DNA of 64,000 nucleotides, taken from positions 2,150,001 through 2,214,000 of the forward strand of contig NZ_CP116346.1 of NCBI RefSeq assembly GCF_030254645.1. The letters are read 5' to 3'. The notes below the pieces were generated by a model, which did not search any database, was not told the DNA's origin, and worked only from the letters and a program-made list of their open reading frames with translations. The translations under genes and the position numbers were made by a program. The stretch is from Paucibacter sediminis. Lineage in GTDB: Bacteria; Pseudomonadota; Gammaproteobacteria; Burkholderiales; Burkholderiaceae_C. Positions 16,031 to 22,780 of this stretch are shown piece after piece (position 1 is the first letter of the stretch; each line of letters begins with the position of its first letter).

Positions 16031-16549
16031 CTAGCTCTGCGAAGGGAAGATGCCGAACAGCGAGATGATGTAGTTCACCGCGCAGTAGGGCGCCATATTG
16101 CTGTGTGGCTGCGATCCGCCGGCCGCCGGGATGGCACCGGCCGCCATCGGCACCGTCGGCACCGCCGTGTCATAGCTGTTGGCGCCGGTCTTGGCCAGCA
16201 CCGTGCCGGCCGGGCTGCCGAGGCTGGCCAGACTCGTGGCCGCCCGCAGGGCATGCGTATGCATGGGCATTTGCGCGCTCGTCAGCGTGACGGTCTCGCT
16301 GCCGCCCAACTCGCCCAACTGGCGCGTGCTGCCTAGGCCCGGTCCGGTTCCCTGGTGCATCGGCACGCGCCCGCGCATGTCGGGCAGCGCAAAGGTCTGC
16401 TGGCCATCACCGCCATAGGTGGTACCGATCAGCTGGAAGAGCACCTCGTTCTCGCTGATCGGCAGCAGGCTGCCGTTGCAGAACGCCCAGCCGTTGGGCG
16501 CGAAATTGCCCGCGAACATGCGGATCTCTCCGACATAGGGTTGGCCCAT
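16031..16549 (-). CDS. Phage-tail-collar-domain (MdpB-like) protein, paralogue B
   Basis: A 172-residue collar-domain protein. It begins QPYVGEIRMFAGNFAPNGWA, then CNGSLLPISENEVLFQLIGT, YGGDGQQTFALPDMRGRVPM, and has a His-rich centre (MPMHTHALRA). It ends GGSQPHSNMAPYCAVNYIIS and LFGIFPSQS. It is colinear with its two neighbours across the whole length, with divergence concentrated in residues 95-140, the part that in phage fibres forms the receptor-facing tip. It is 9 bases from both flanking collar genes, so all three are translated from one message. Confidence 0.88.
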   Translation of the reverse strand: MGQPYVGEIRMFAGNFAPNGWAFCNGSLLPISENEVLFQLIGTTYGGDGQQTFALPDMRGRVPMHQGTGPGLGSTRQLGELGGSETVTLTSAQMPMHTHALRAATSLASLGSPAGTVLAKTGANSYDTAVPTVPMAAGAIPAAGGSQPHSNMAPYCAVNYIISLFGIFPSQS

Positions 16550-16558
16550 GACGCGCTC

Positions 16559-17071
16559 CTAGTTTTGCGAGGGGAAGATGCCTTGCAGCGCAATGCTGAA
16601 GGCCAGCACCGCATAGGGCTGCAGGTTGTTGTGCGGCTGGCTGCCGCCGCTGCGGCCGATCGAATCGGTATGCATCAGCGCGTCGCTGCTGCCGGCCGCG
16701 GCATAGCGGTTGCTGCCGCCGCGGCCCTTGGCGGCGGGCAGGGCCAGGCCGGGTGCGTTGGCGTTGGCCAGATCGCCGCTGCCGTTCAGCCCATGCTGAT
16801 GGGCGGGCAGCTGGTTCATCGTGAGCGTCACCGCCTCGGCGCCGGCGCGCTGCCCCTGCGTGCTCTGCGGCCCGACATGCATGGGGCTGCGTCCGCGCAG
16901 GTCAGGCAGCGCAAAACTTGTCTGGCCGTTGCCGCCATACATGGTGCCCAGCAAGGCAAACAGCGCCTGGTTCTGGTTGATCGGCAGTAGCTGGCCGTTG
17001 CACAGGGCCCAGCCCTTGGGTGCGAAGCCAAAGCCCAACATGCGGATTTCGCCGAGGAAGGGTTCGGACAT
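16559..17071 (-). CDS. Phage-tail-collar-domain (MdpB-like) protein, paralogue A
   Basis: A 170-residue collar-domain protein, first of the tandem triplet. It starts PFLGEIRMLGFGFAPKGWAL, then CNGQLLPINQNQALFALLGT, YGGNGQTSFALPDLRGRSPM. The middle includes QLPAHQHGLNGSGDLANANA and a Gly/Asn-rich tip. It ends GGSQPHNNLQPYAVLAFSIA and LQGIFPSQN. Where paralogues B and C have VN(Y/F)xI, this one has LAFSIA, a change at the trimer-facing strand. It follows the DUF6916-like gene by 11 bases. Confidence 0.88.
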   Translation of the reverse strand: MSEPFLGEIRMLGFGFAPKGWALCNGQLLPINQNQALFALLGTMYGGNGQTSFALPDLRGRSPMHVGPQSTQGQRAGAEAVTLTMNQLPAHQHGLNGSGDLANANAPGLALPAAKGRGGSNRYAAAGSSDALMHTDSIGRSGGSQPHNNLQPYAVLAFSIALQGIFPSQN

Positions 17072-17082
17072 GGCGGGTACTC

Positions 17083-17385
17083 CTAGTTGAAGATGGCCTC
17101 GTACTGCGTGGCGCTCTGGCTGCGGCCCACGGGTACCAGGAAGATGTGCATCGCGTCGAGTTGCGGATGGCTGATGCGATAGATGCGCTGCGGCAGCAGC
17201 GGCTGCGGCGGCCCCTCGAACAGCAGGCTGAAGGGCTGGCGGCCCTGGAACACCGGCGCCGGCAAGGCCTTGGCCTCGACCAACGCGGCACTGCAGGCGG
17301 AGCCGTCGTCCAACTGCAGTTCGAAGCGATCATCGCCCACCAGGGGGCTGAAGCGCTCCAGGGTGTCGATGGCTGCCGCTGACAT
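17083..17385 (-). CDS. DUF6916-like protein (no signal peptide)
   Basis: A 100-residue protein beginning MSAAAIDTLERFSPLVGDDR. A compact beta-rich domain follows: RFELQLDDGSACSAALVEA, PFSLLFEGPPQPLLPQRIYR, ISHPQLDAMHIFLVPVGRSQ. It is paralogous to the exported protein at 14613-14993. The start at 17385 is favoured because GGGAG lies about 5 bases upstream and a longer reading would overlap the PEP-CTERM gene. In other genomes this family accompanies tail-collar proteins, which points to a shared complex. No enzyme motif is visible. Function unknown. Confidence 0.7.
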   Translation of the reverse strand: MSAAAIDTLERFSPLVGDDRFELQLDDGSACSAALVEAKALPAPVFQGRQPFSLLFEGPPQPLLPQRIYRISHPQLDAMHIFLVPVGRSQSATQYEAIFN

Positions 17386-17405
17386 GGCTGCTCCCGCTGC
17401 GGGGC

Positions 17406-18098
17406 TCAAGGCCTGGCCGTGCTGCGGCCGCGCCACAGCAGGCCCATGGCCAGCAGGGTCAGGGCGAGGCTGCCGGGCTCGGGCACCGGGTTGCTGGTAT
17501 CCGGGCGGGTCTGCAGGTCCAGCCGCACGTCCATATAGCGGTAGACGCCGTTGAAGGTATGGGTGCCGACGAACAGCAGTTCGTCGAGATCGAAGCTGAC
17601 GCTATGGGCGTCGAGCAGGTGCACAAAGTCCTGTGCCGGGCCAGGGCCGGCCAGGCCGGTGCTGCCGCTGTCGGCGAAACCGTCAAAGGCGGAGGCGAGC
17701 ACGCCCACGATGGTGAAGCCGGTAATGTTCAGGCCGCTGAACACATAACGCGCATGTTCACCGGCAGCACCCAGGTAGCCGGTGCTGAAGATGCCGTTGC
17801 TGTCGGCGCCGGCCTCCAGCCTCAACCTGATGGAATTGCCGTCGAACTGGATGAACTCGTCGCTCAGCATCCAGCCGCCAACGTCGCCGCTACCGACGGA
17901 GACACCGGTGGCCACCGCGGCACTCTCGGTGGCGCTGATGGGCGTGCTGTCGGTGTTGGTGCCGTCGGTATAGCCGCCGGGCGCCAGCAACTGCACCTGC
18001 ACCGGGCTGAGCAGGGCGGCATGGGCTGCCAGGCTTAGCGCGAGGCTGCCAAGCAGGGCGAACCCGCGCGCTACAAGACGTGTCGAGGCAAAGCTCAT
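17406..18098 (-). CDS. PEP-CTERM sorting-domain protein, first gene of the collar operon
   Basis: A 230-residue exported protein. It has an N-terminal signal peptide (ARGFALLGSLALSLAAHA) and a C-terminal PEP-CTERM tripartite signal: NPVPEPGSLA, a hydrophobic helix (LTLLAMGLL) and a terminal Arg cluster (WRGRSTARP). The exosortase/archaeosortase system, not seen in this window, should recognise this signal and process the protein to the surface or the biofilm matrix. The body is Gly/Asp/Ser-rich with repeated beta-strand patterns and no enzyme motif. The start at 18098 has AAGGGG upstream. It begins the seven-gene run that ends at 14613, with 20 bases to the DUF6916-like gene. Confidence 0.85.
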   Translation of the reverse strand: MSFASTRLVARGFALLGSLALSLAAHAALLSPVQVQLLAPGGYTDGTNTDSTPISATESAAVATGVSVGSGDVGGWMLSDEFIQFDGNSIRLRLEAGADSNGIFSTGYLGAAGEHARYVFSGLNITGFTIVGVLASAFDGFADSGSTGLAGPGPAQDFVHLLDAHSVSFDLDELLFVGTHTFNGVYRYMDVRLDLQTRPDTSNPVPEPGSLALTLLAMGLLWRGRSTARP

Positions 18099-18207
18099 GG
18101 TGACCCCTTTCAGGCGCGCATCTGGTCGGCGCTGGTTCATGAGACCAGCTTTGCCTGGCAACGTCAGCCCCCCAAGGGTAGGGGCAGGGATTGCCTCGCC
18201 CAGCAAG

Positions 18208-18876
18208 TCAGGGGTGCAAATGCCGGCGCAGAAAGTCCATGCAGCGCTCCCAGGCCAGCTGGGCGCAGGCGGCGTCGAACACCTCGGGCCGCGCGTTGTT
18301 GAAGAAGGCGTGATCGGCCTGGTAGTGGTAGAGCTCGGGCTGGGCGCCGGCCGCGCGCATGCGCTTCTCCAGCGCCGCGGCGGCGGCCGGGGTGCACCAG
18401 TCGTCGCGGCTGGCGAAATGGCCCTGGAAGGGAATCTTGATCTGTGCCGGGTCGGCCAGGCCGGCCGGTGGAATGCCGTAGAAACAGACCGCGGCGGCAA
18501 GACCTGGCACATGGACGGCGGCGGCCACCGTCAGCGCGCCGCCCATGCAGAAGCCCAGCACCCCGACCTTGCGGCCGCCGGCGGCCAGGCGCTGGCAGGC
18601 TCCGCGCAGGTCCTGGTGGGTGGCGTCGACGAAGTCCAGGCCGGTCATCAGGTGGCTGGCCTCGTCGGCACTGCTGGCCAGGCGGCCGCGGTAGAGATCG
18701 GGCGCCAGGGTGGTGAAGCCGGCGGCGGCAAAGCGCTCGGCCAGGCTGCGGATATGGTCGTTCAAGCCCCACCACTCCTGGATCAGGATCAGCGCGGGGG
18801 CGCCGGCGGCGGCCTCGGCCAGGTAGCCCTGGCTGGTGGCGCCGTCGGGGCGCTGGAATTCGATCATCTGAGCCAT
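18208..18876 (-). CDS. Dienelactone hydrolase family protein
   Basis: A 222-residue alpha/beta-hydrolase of the dienelactone hydrolase family. The nucleophile is a cysteine in GVLGFCMGGALT (about 112-123), as in true dienelactone hydrolases. The catalytic Asp lies in GHFASRDDWCTP and the His in YHYQADHAFFNN (about 188-199). The segment ALILIQEWWGLNDHIRSLAE near the N-terminus is typical. It has no signal peptide. The chlorocatechol pathway genes are not nearby, so the natural substrate is unclear. The start at 18876 (MAQMIEFQRPDG) fits the family. Confidence 0.9.
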   Translation of the reverse strand: MAQMIEFQRPDGATSQGYLAEAAAGAPALILIQEWWGLNDHIRSLAERFAAAGFTTLAPDLYRGRLASSADEASHLMTGLDFVDATHQDLRGACQRLAAGGRKVGVLGFCMGGALTVAAAVHVPGLAAAVCFYGIPPAGLADPAQIKIPFQGHFASRDDWCTPAAAAALEKRMRAAGAQPELYHYQADHAFFNNARPEVFDAACAQLAWERCMDFLRRHLHP

Positions 18877-18975
18877 GGTGTGCCTCGTTGAGTTGGCGGC
18901 CGGCGGCCAGGATAGCCGGCCCGCGGCGCGCAAGGCAAGCGGGCGTCGATGCGCTTGCGCTTAACATCCGGCCCC

Positions 18976-19461
18976 ATGAGCGAGCCTCCACTGATCAGCG
19001 CCGCCGTGGCCGAGTTCATCCAGTCCGGCCTGTCCATCACCGTGGCGGCGCGGGGCGCGCGCCTGGTGCCCTCCATCGCCAAGGCGGTGGCCTGCCGCGT
19101 CGATGCCGATCGGCGCAGCGTCACCGTGCTGCTGTTTGGCGCCGGCGCCGCGGCGGTGTGCCGAGACATCGAGCACAACCAGCAGGTGGCGGTGTGCTTC
19201 AGCCGGCCCAGCAACCACGAGACGGTGCAGCTCAAGGGCAGCGATGCCCGCACCCAGCCGGCCACGCCCCAGGATGTGGCCGCGGCGCGGCGCAGCCTGG
19301 ACCTGTTTGCCGAGGATCTCGGCCCGATGGGCTGGGGGCCCGGCTATGTCGACACGCTGTTCTGGCGCAACCCCGACGAGCTGCTGGCGATCCGCTTCAC
19401 GCCGCAGGGCGCGTTTGCGCAGACCCCCGGCCCGGCGGCCGGCACGCGGCTGAAGGCCTGA
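18976..19461 (+). CDS. Pyridoxamine 5'-phosphate oxidase-like flavin-fold protein
   Basis: A 161-residue split-barrel protein of the PNPOx-like superfamily. The flavin- or haem-binding barrel is seen in LSITVAARGARLVPSIAKAV, then RRSVTVLLFGAGAAAVCRDI, EHNQQVAVCFSRPSNHETVQ, LKGSD. The C-terminus (FWRNPDELLAIRFTPQGAFA) fits the same family. Members bind FMN, F420 or haem, and the exact cofactor cannot be told here. It lies 7 bases upstream of the PNPOx-GAF gene, so the two are probably co-transcribed and may act together. Confidence 0.75.
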   Translation: MSEPPLISAAVAEFIQSGLSITVAARGARLVPSIAKAVACRVDADRRSVTVLLFGAGAAAVCRDIEHNQQVAVCFSRPSNHETVQLKGSDARTQPATPQDVAAARRSLDLFAEDLGPMGWGPGYVDTLFWRNPDELLAIRFTPQGAFAQTPGPAAGTRLKA

Positions 19462-19468
19462 GGCGGCG

Positions 19469-20809
19469 ATGACGCGCGTCTCGCTCGATGCCATCCGCAG
19501 CTGCCTGGAGGGCGTGATCCCGGCCACCGTCGCCACCTGCTCGGCCGATGGCGTGCCCAACGCCACCTATGTCTCGCAGATGCAGTACCTGGACGCGCGC
19601 CATGTGGCGCTGTCCTTCCAGTTCTTCAACAAGACGCGCGAGAACATCCTCGCCAACCCGCAGGTCACCGTGCTGGTGATCGATCCGGTCACCGCCGCCA
19701 CCTACCGGCTCGAGCTGCTCTATCTGCGCACCGAGACCGAGGGGGCGCTGTTCCAGAGCCTGAAGGCCAAGCTGGCGGGCATCGCCTCGCACACCGGCAT
19801 GAGCGGCGTGTTCAAGCTGCAGGGGGCGGACGTCTACCGCGTGCTGCTGGTGGAGCGCGTGCCCGGGCCCGAACTGGAGCGCCCGGCGCCGGCGCGCAAT
19901 CTGCTCAACGCGCTGCGCAACAGCGGCGCGCGCCTGGCCGAGTGCGGCGAGCTGTGCACGCTGTTCGACCAGGCGCTGGCCGCGCTGGTGAGCGAGTTCG
20001 GCATCCAGCACGCGCTGCTGCTGATGGCCGACGAGGGCGCGCGCTGCCTGTACACGGTGGGCAGCCGCGGCTACCCGGCCACCGGCGTGGGCTCGGAGAT
20101 CGCGTACGGCAATGGCGTGATCGGCGTGGCCGCGCAGTACCGCTGCGCCATCCGCATCAGCCACATGACGATGGAGTACTGTTATGGGCGCGCCGGCCGC
20201 GCCGCGGCGCTGGCGCAAGACCTGACCCTGCAGGCCGAGATTCCCTTCCCCGGCCTGCCCGAACCGCACAGCCAGCTGGCCGTGCCCATCCTCGCCGCCG
20301 GGCGGCTGCTGGGCGTGCTGTGCGTGGAAAGCCCGGAGGATCTGCGCTTCAGCTATGACGACGAGGACGCGCTGCTGACGCTGGCCGCGCTGCTGGGGCT
20401 GGCGATCCACCGGCTGCAGCAGGAGGAGGACCATGCGCCGGCGGCGCGGGCCGCGGCCTTGCCCGCGCCCGCGGCGGCCGGGCCGACGCTGGAGTTGCGG
20501 CATTACGCGCTGAATCACAGCATCTTCATCGACGGCGACTACCTGATCAAGGGCGTGCCGGGGGCGATCCTGTGGAAGCTGCTGCGCCAGCACCGCGAGA
20601 GCGGGCGCGACGAATTCAGCAACCGCGAGCTGCGCATGGCCGGGGATCTGGGCCTGCCCGAGGTGGCCGACAACCTCGAGGCGCGTTTGATTCTGTTGCA
20701 GCGCCGGCTCGACGAACGCTGCCCGTATATGGCGATCGAGAAGACCGGCCGTGGTCAGTTCAGGCTCAAGATGATGTGCTCCCTAAATTTGGTTGAGGCC
20801 GAGACATAG
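19469..20809 (+). CDS. PNPOx-like domain fused to GAF and a C-terminal winged-helix-like domain
   Basis: A 446-residue fusion. Residues 1-130 are a split-barrel flavin-fold domain (IPATVATCSADGVPNATYVS, then HVALSFQFFNKTRENILANP). Residues about 150-310 are a GAF sensor domain (LCTLFDQALAALVSEFGIQH, then HSQLAVPILAAGRLLGVLCV). About 340-446 is a region with the helix pattern of a winged-helix or ForkHead-like output (ILWKLLRQHRESGRDEFSNR, then LEARLILLQRRLDERCPYMA). Similar three-part proteins act as redox or flavin sensors in proteobacteria, but a DNA-binding role here is inference. It follows the 18976 gene by 7 bases. Confidence 0.7.
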   Translation: MTRVSLDAIRSCLEGVIPATVATCSADGVPNATYVSQMQYLDARHVALSFQFFNKTRENILANPQVTVLVIDPVTAATYRLELLYLRTETEGALFQSLKAKLAGIASHTGMSGVFKLQGADVYRVLLVERVPGPELERPAPARNLLNALRNSGARLAECGELCTLFDQALAALVSEFGIQHALLLMADEGARCLYTVGSRGYPATGVGSEIAYGNGVIGVAAQYRCAIRISHMTMEYCYGRAGRAAALAQDLTLQAEIPFPGLPEPHSQLAVPILAAGRLLGVLCVESPEDLRFSYDDEDALLTLAALLGLAIHRLQQEEDHAPAARAAALPAPAAAGPTLELRHYALNHSIFIDGDYLIKGVPGAILWKLLRQHRESGRDEFSNRELRMAGDLGLPEVADNLEARLILLQRRLDERCPYMAIEKTGRGQFRLKMMCSLNLVEAET

Positions 20810-20882
20810 GCCTGGGCTCAACGATAGGAGCGTGGCGCCGCGCGCGCTCGTAAATCTTGCTTCGCGCGATCTTAAGAAATTG

Positions 20883-21128
20883 CTAAGTGCCGGCCTGCAT
20901 CAGCGCGATCAGCTCCTGGGTGAACTCGAGCGCCTCCTCCGGGGTGGCGAAGTAATACTCGCCGCCCAGGTCGGCCACATCGCCCTCGGGCCCCACATGC
21001 ACCACCGACCAGCCCTCGGCGCCGCCGCCGATCGCGCAGATGCCGAAGCTGCCGGGCGCCAGCTCGCGGGCGCTGCCGGAGGTGACGAAGATGTCGCGGC
21101 CGAGGTGGGTGTGGTAGCGTTTTAGCAA
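20883..21128 (-). CDS. Small conserved hypothetical protein
   Basis: An 81-residue protein of unknown function. It contains RDIFVTSGSARELAPGSFGI, CAIGGGAEGWSVVHVGPEGD and FATPEEALEFTQELIALMQ, giving a short beta meander and a final helix. The coding bias is good downstream of residue 10. The start is uncertain: a TTG at 21128 is used, because reading further upstream runs antisense to the DUF427 gene. It is divergent from the DUF427 gene with about 25 bases between. I do not recognise the family. Confidence 0.5.
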   Translation of the reverse strand: MLKRYHTHLGRDIFVTSGSARELAPGSFGICAIGGGAEGWSVVHVGPEGDVADLGGEYYFATPEEALEFTQELIALMQAGT

Positions 21129-21153
21129 GCAAATACTTTTCGAGGGTGACGAG

Positions 21154-21435
21154 ATGACCAAGGCGATCTGGAACGGCGTGGTGCTGGCGGAGAGCGAGGA
21201 TACCGTGGTGCTGGAAGGCAACCACTACTTCCCCGCCGACAGCCTCAAGCGCGAATACACCAGCTTCAGCAACCACCGCAGCAGCAGCGACAAGGGCCAG
21301 GCCCAGTACCTGAGCCTGTTCGTGAACGGCGAGCTGAACCCCGATGCGGTCTGGTTCTACCCCGAGCCCAGCGAGTCCGCGGCCGCCATCAAGGGCCGCT
21401 ACGCGTTCTGGAAGGGCGTGCAAATCATTGATTGA
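21154..21435 (+). CDS. DUF427 domain protein
   Basis: A 93-residue protein that is a single DUF427 domain: MTKAIWNGVVLAESEDTVVL, EGNHYFPADSLKREY, then FYPEPSESAAAIKGRYAFWK. The family is small, beta-rich and of unknown biochemical function. Members often stand alone or duplicate. The start has GAGGGTGACGAG directly upstream, including a Shine-Dalgarno-like GAGG. It is convergent with mltA, 17 bases away. Confidence 0.88.
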   Translation: MTKAIWNGVVLAESEDTVVLEGNHYFPADSLKREYTSFSNHRSSSDKGQAQYLSLFVNGELNPDAVWFYPEPSESAAAIKGRYAFWKGVQIID

Positions 21436-21452
21436 GCGTCGATTGAGTTCGA

Positions 21453-22637
21453 TCAGCTGCGCGGCCACAGCACCCACATGCGCAGCGGCTGCTTCATGCG
21501 GCCGGCCTGTGCCTCGGCCTCGCTGCCCCAGCCCCAGAAATAGTCGGCCCGCACCGCGCCGGTGATGGCGCTGCCGGTGTCCTGCGCCATCACCAGGCGG
21601 CGCAGCGGCTGGTTGGAGAGCGGCTCGCTGGTGTCCAGCCAGACCGGTGTGCCATAGGGAATGCTGGCGCGGTCCACCGCGATCGAGCGGCCCGGCGTGA
21701 GCGGCACGCCCTGGGCGCCGCGCGGGCCCAGGGCCGGGTCGGGCAGGGCCTCCTCGCGGAAGAACACATAGCGCGGGTTGCTCCACAGCAGCTCGCCGAG
21801 GCGCTGCGGATTGCGGCGCGCCCAGTCCTTGATGGCCGGCCAGGAGGCCTCGCCGGCGCGCAGCTCGCCGCGCTCGATCAGGCTGCGGCCGATCGACTGG
21901 TAGGGCTGGTCGTTGTGGCCGGCAAAGGCCAGCCGCAGCCATCTGCCATCGGGCAGGCGCAAGCGGCCCGAGCCCTGGATCTGCAGCACCAGCGCGTCCA
22001 GCGGGTCTTCCACATAGGCCAGCTCATGCCGCTTCAGGCGCGCGCGCAGCTCGCCATCGCTCTCGATCTGTTGGCGCGTGTAGTAGGGGCGGCGCTGCGC
22101 GAGGTCCGGCGGCGGGCCGTGCAGTGGCGTGCGGAAGTTGCCCTGCGGCGCCCGCCGCGCCTCCAGCATGGGCTCGTAATAGCCGGTGATCAGGCCCAGC
22201 GCCTCGCCCTCCAGGCTCTCCACCCGGTAGGGCTGCAGGTGCTTCATCAGGAACAGCTGGGCCTCCATGTCATCGGCCGGCGCCTGCAGGGCGGCGCGCG
22301 CGCACAAGGTAGACCAGCCGGGGGCAGGTCTTGCGCAGGACTGCAGCAGGGCGGGCCAGAGCTCGGCGGCGCGGTCCTCGCCCCAGCCGGGCAGCTCGGA
22401 CCAGTCATGTGCCACCCAGCGCGCGCGCTCACGCTGCAGCACCGCGCGTTCACGCGGCGCGCTCGCCGCCGGCACGCTGGCGGGCGCGGGCTCCTGGAGC
22501 GCGGGGGCGGGAGCGGGCTCGCGCACCAGCGGCGGGGCACCGCAGCCGCTCAAGGCCAGCAGCGCGCCTAGAATCAGCGCCGCCGCGCAGTTCGCGCGGG
22601 TGCTGGAAGAGCAGAACAAAAGGGTTCGAACCGACAT
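21453..22637 (-). CDS. mltA: Membrane-bound lytic murein transglycosylase A (lipoprotein)
   Basis: A 394-residue outer-membrane lipoprotein that cleaves peptidoglycan glycan strands to 1,6-anhydro products. The lipobox LSGC ends at about residue 33, after a hydrophobic run. The MltA domain follows: LITGYYEPMLEARR, LVLQIQGSGRLRLPDGRWLR. The C-terminal 3D barrel has VMAQDTGSAITGAVRADYFW and the motif GWGSEAEAQAGRMK, which holds the catalytic Asp region. The start at 22637 gives a normal signal sequence and shares two bases (CATG) with the divergent small membrane protein start. A TTG at 22619 is an alternative. No ribosome-binding site is obvious. Confidence 0.93.
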   Translation of the reverse strand: MSVRTLLFCSSSTRANCAAALILGALLALSGCGAPPLVREPAPAPALQEPAPASVPAASAPRERAVLQRERARWVAHDWSELPGWGEDRAAELWPALLQSCARPAPGWSTLCARAALQAPADDMEAQLFLMKHLQPYRVESLEGEALGLITGYYEPMLEARRAPQGNFRTPLHGPPPDLAQRRPYYTRQQIESDGELRARLKRHELAYVEDPLDALVLQIQGSGRLRLPDGRWLRLAFAGHNDQPYQSIGRSLIERGELRAGEASWPAIKDWARRNPQRLGELLWSNPRYVFFREEALPDPALGPRGAQGVPLTPGRSIAVDRASIPYGTPVWLDTSEPLSNQPLRRLVMAQDTGSAITGAVRADYFWGWGSEAEAQAGRMKQPLRMWVLWPRS

Positions 22638-22773
22638 GGGCGTGATCTTGCTGGAAGCCTTGGGCGCCTTGGCCCTGCTGGTGTTCATTGTCTGGTGGAC
22701 CATGTTCTCGGGCCGCAAGGGTGGCGAGCGCCGTCTCCCGGAAGAAGGCAAGAGCGGCGACGACCAGGCCTGA
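22636..22773 (+). CDS. Small single-pass membrane protein (45 aa)
   Basis: A 45-residue protein: MGVILLEALGALALLVFIVW forms one transmembrane helix, then a basic segment WTMFSGRKGGERRLPEEG. AAAGGG lies about 11 bases upstream. The helix plus positively charged flank predicts a bitopic inner-membrane protein with its C-terminus inside. Similar tiny proteins next to mltA occur in Burkholderiales; this is from memory and not searched. Its ATG and the mltA ATG overlap head-to-head, so each promoter must lie inside the other's coding sequence. Function unknown. Confidence 0.65.
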   Translation: MGVILLEALGALALLVFIVWWTMFSGRKGGERRLPEEGKSGDDQA

Positions 22774-22780
22774 GCGGCGC

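Noticed and set aside
15503-17071. Prophage or phage-tail locus suggested by three tail-collar genes
   Set aside because: No terminase, portal, capsid, integrase, lysis or baseplate genes are nearby. Neighbours are GNAT, DUF6916-like and PEP-CTERM genes, as in non-phage MdpB-type clusters.
20831-20870. Terminator hairpin after the PNPOx-GAF gene (GAGCG...CGCTC)
   Set aside because: The stem is short, the loop is itself GC-rich and could fold otherwise, and there is no U-tract.
21129-21221. Upstream extension of the small minus-strand protein at 20883
   Set aside because: The extra residues are Ser/Thr-rich and lie antisense to the start of the DUF427 gene, which has a clear domain.
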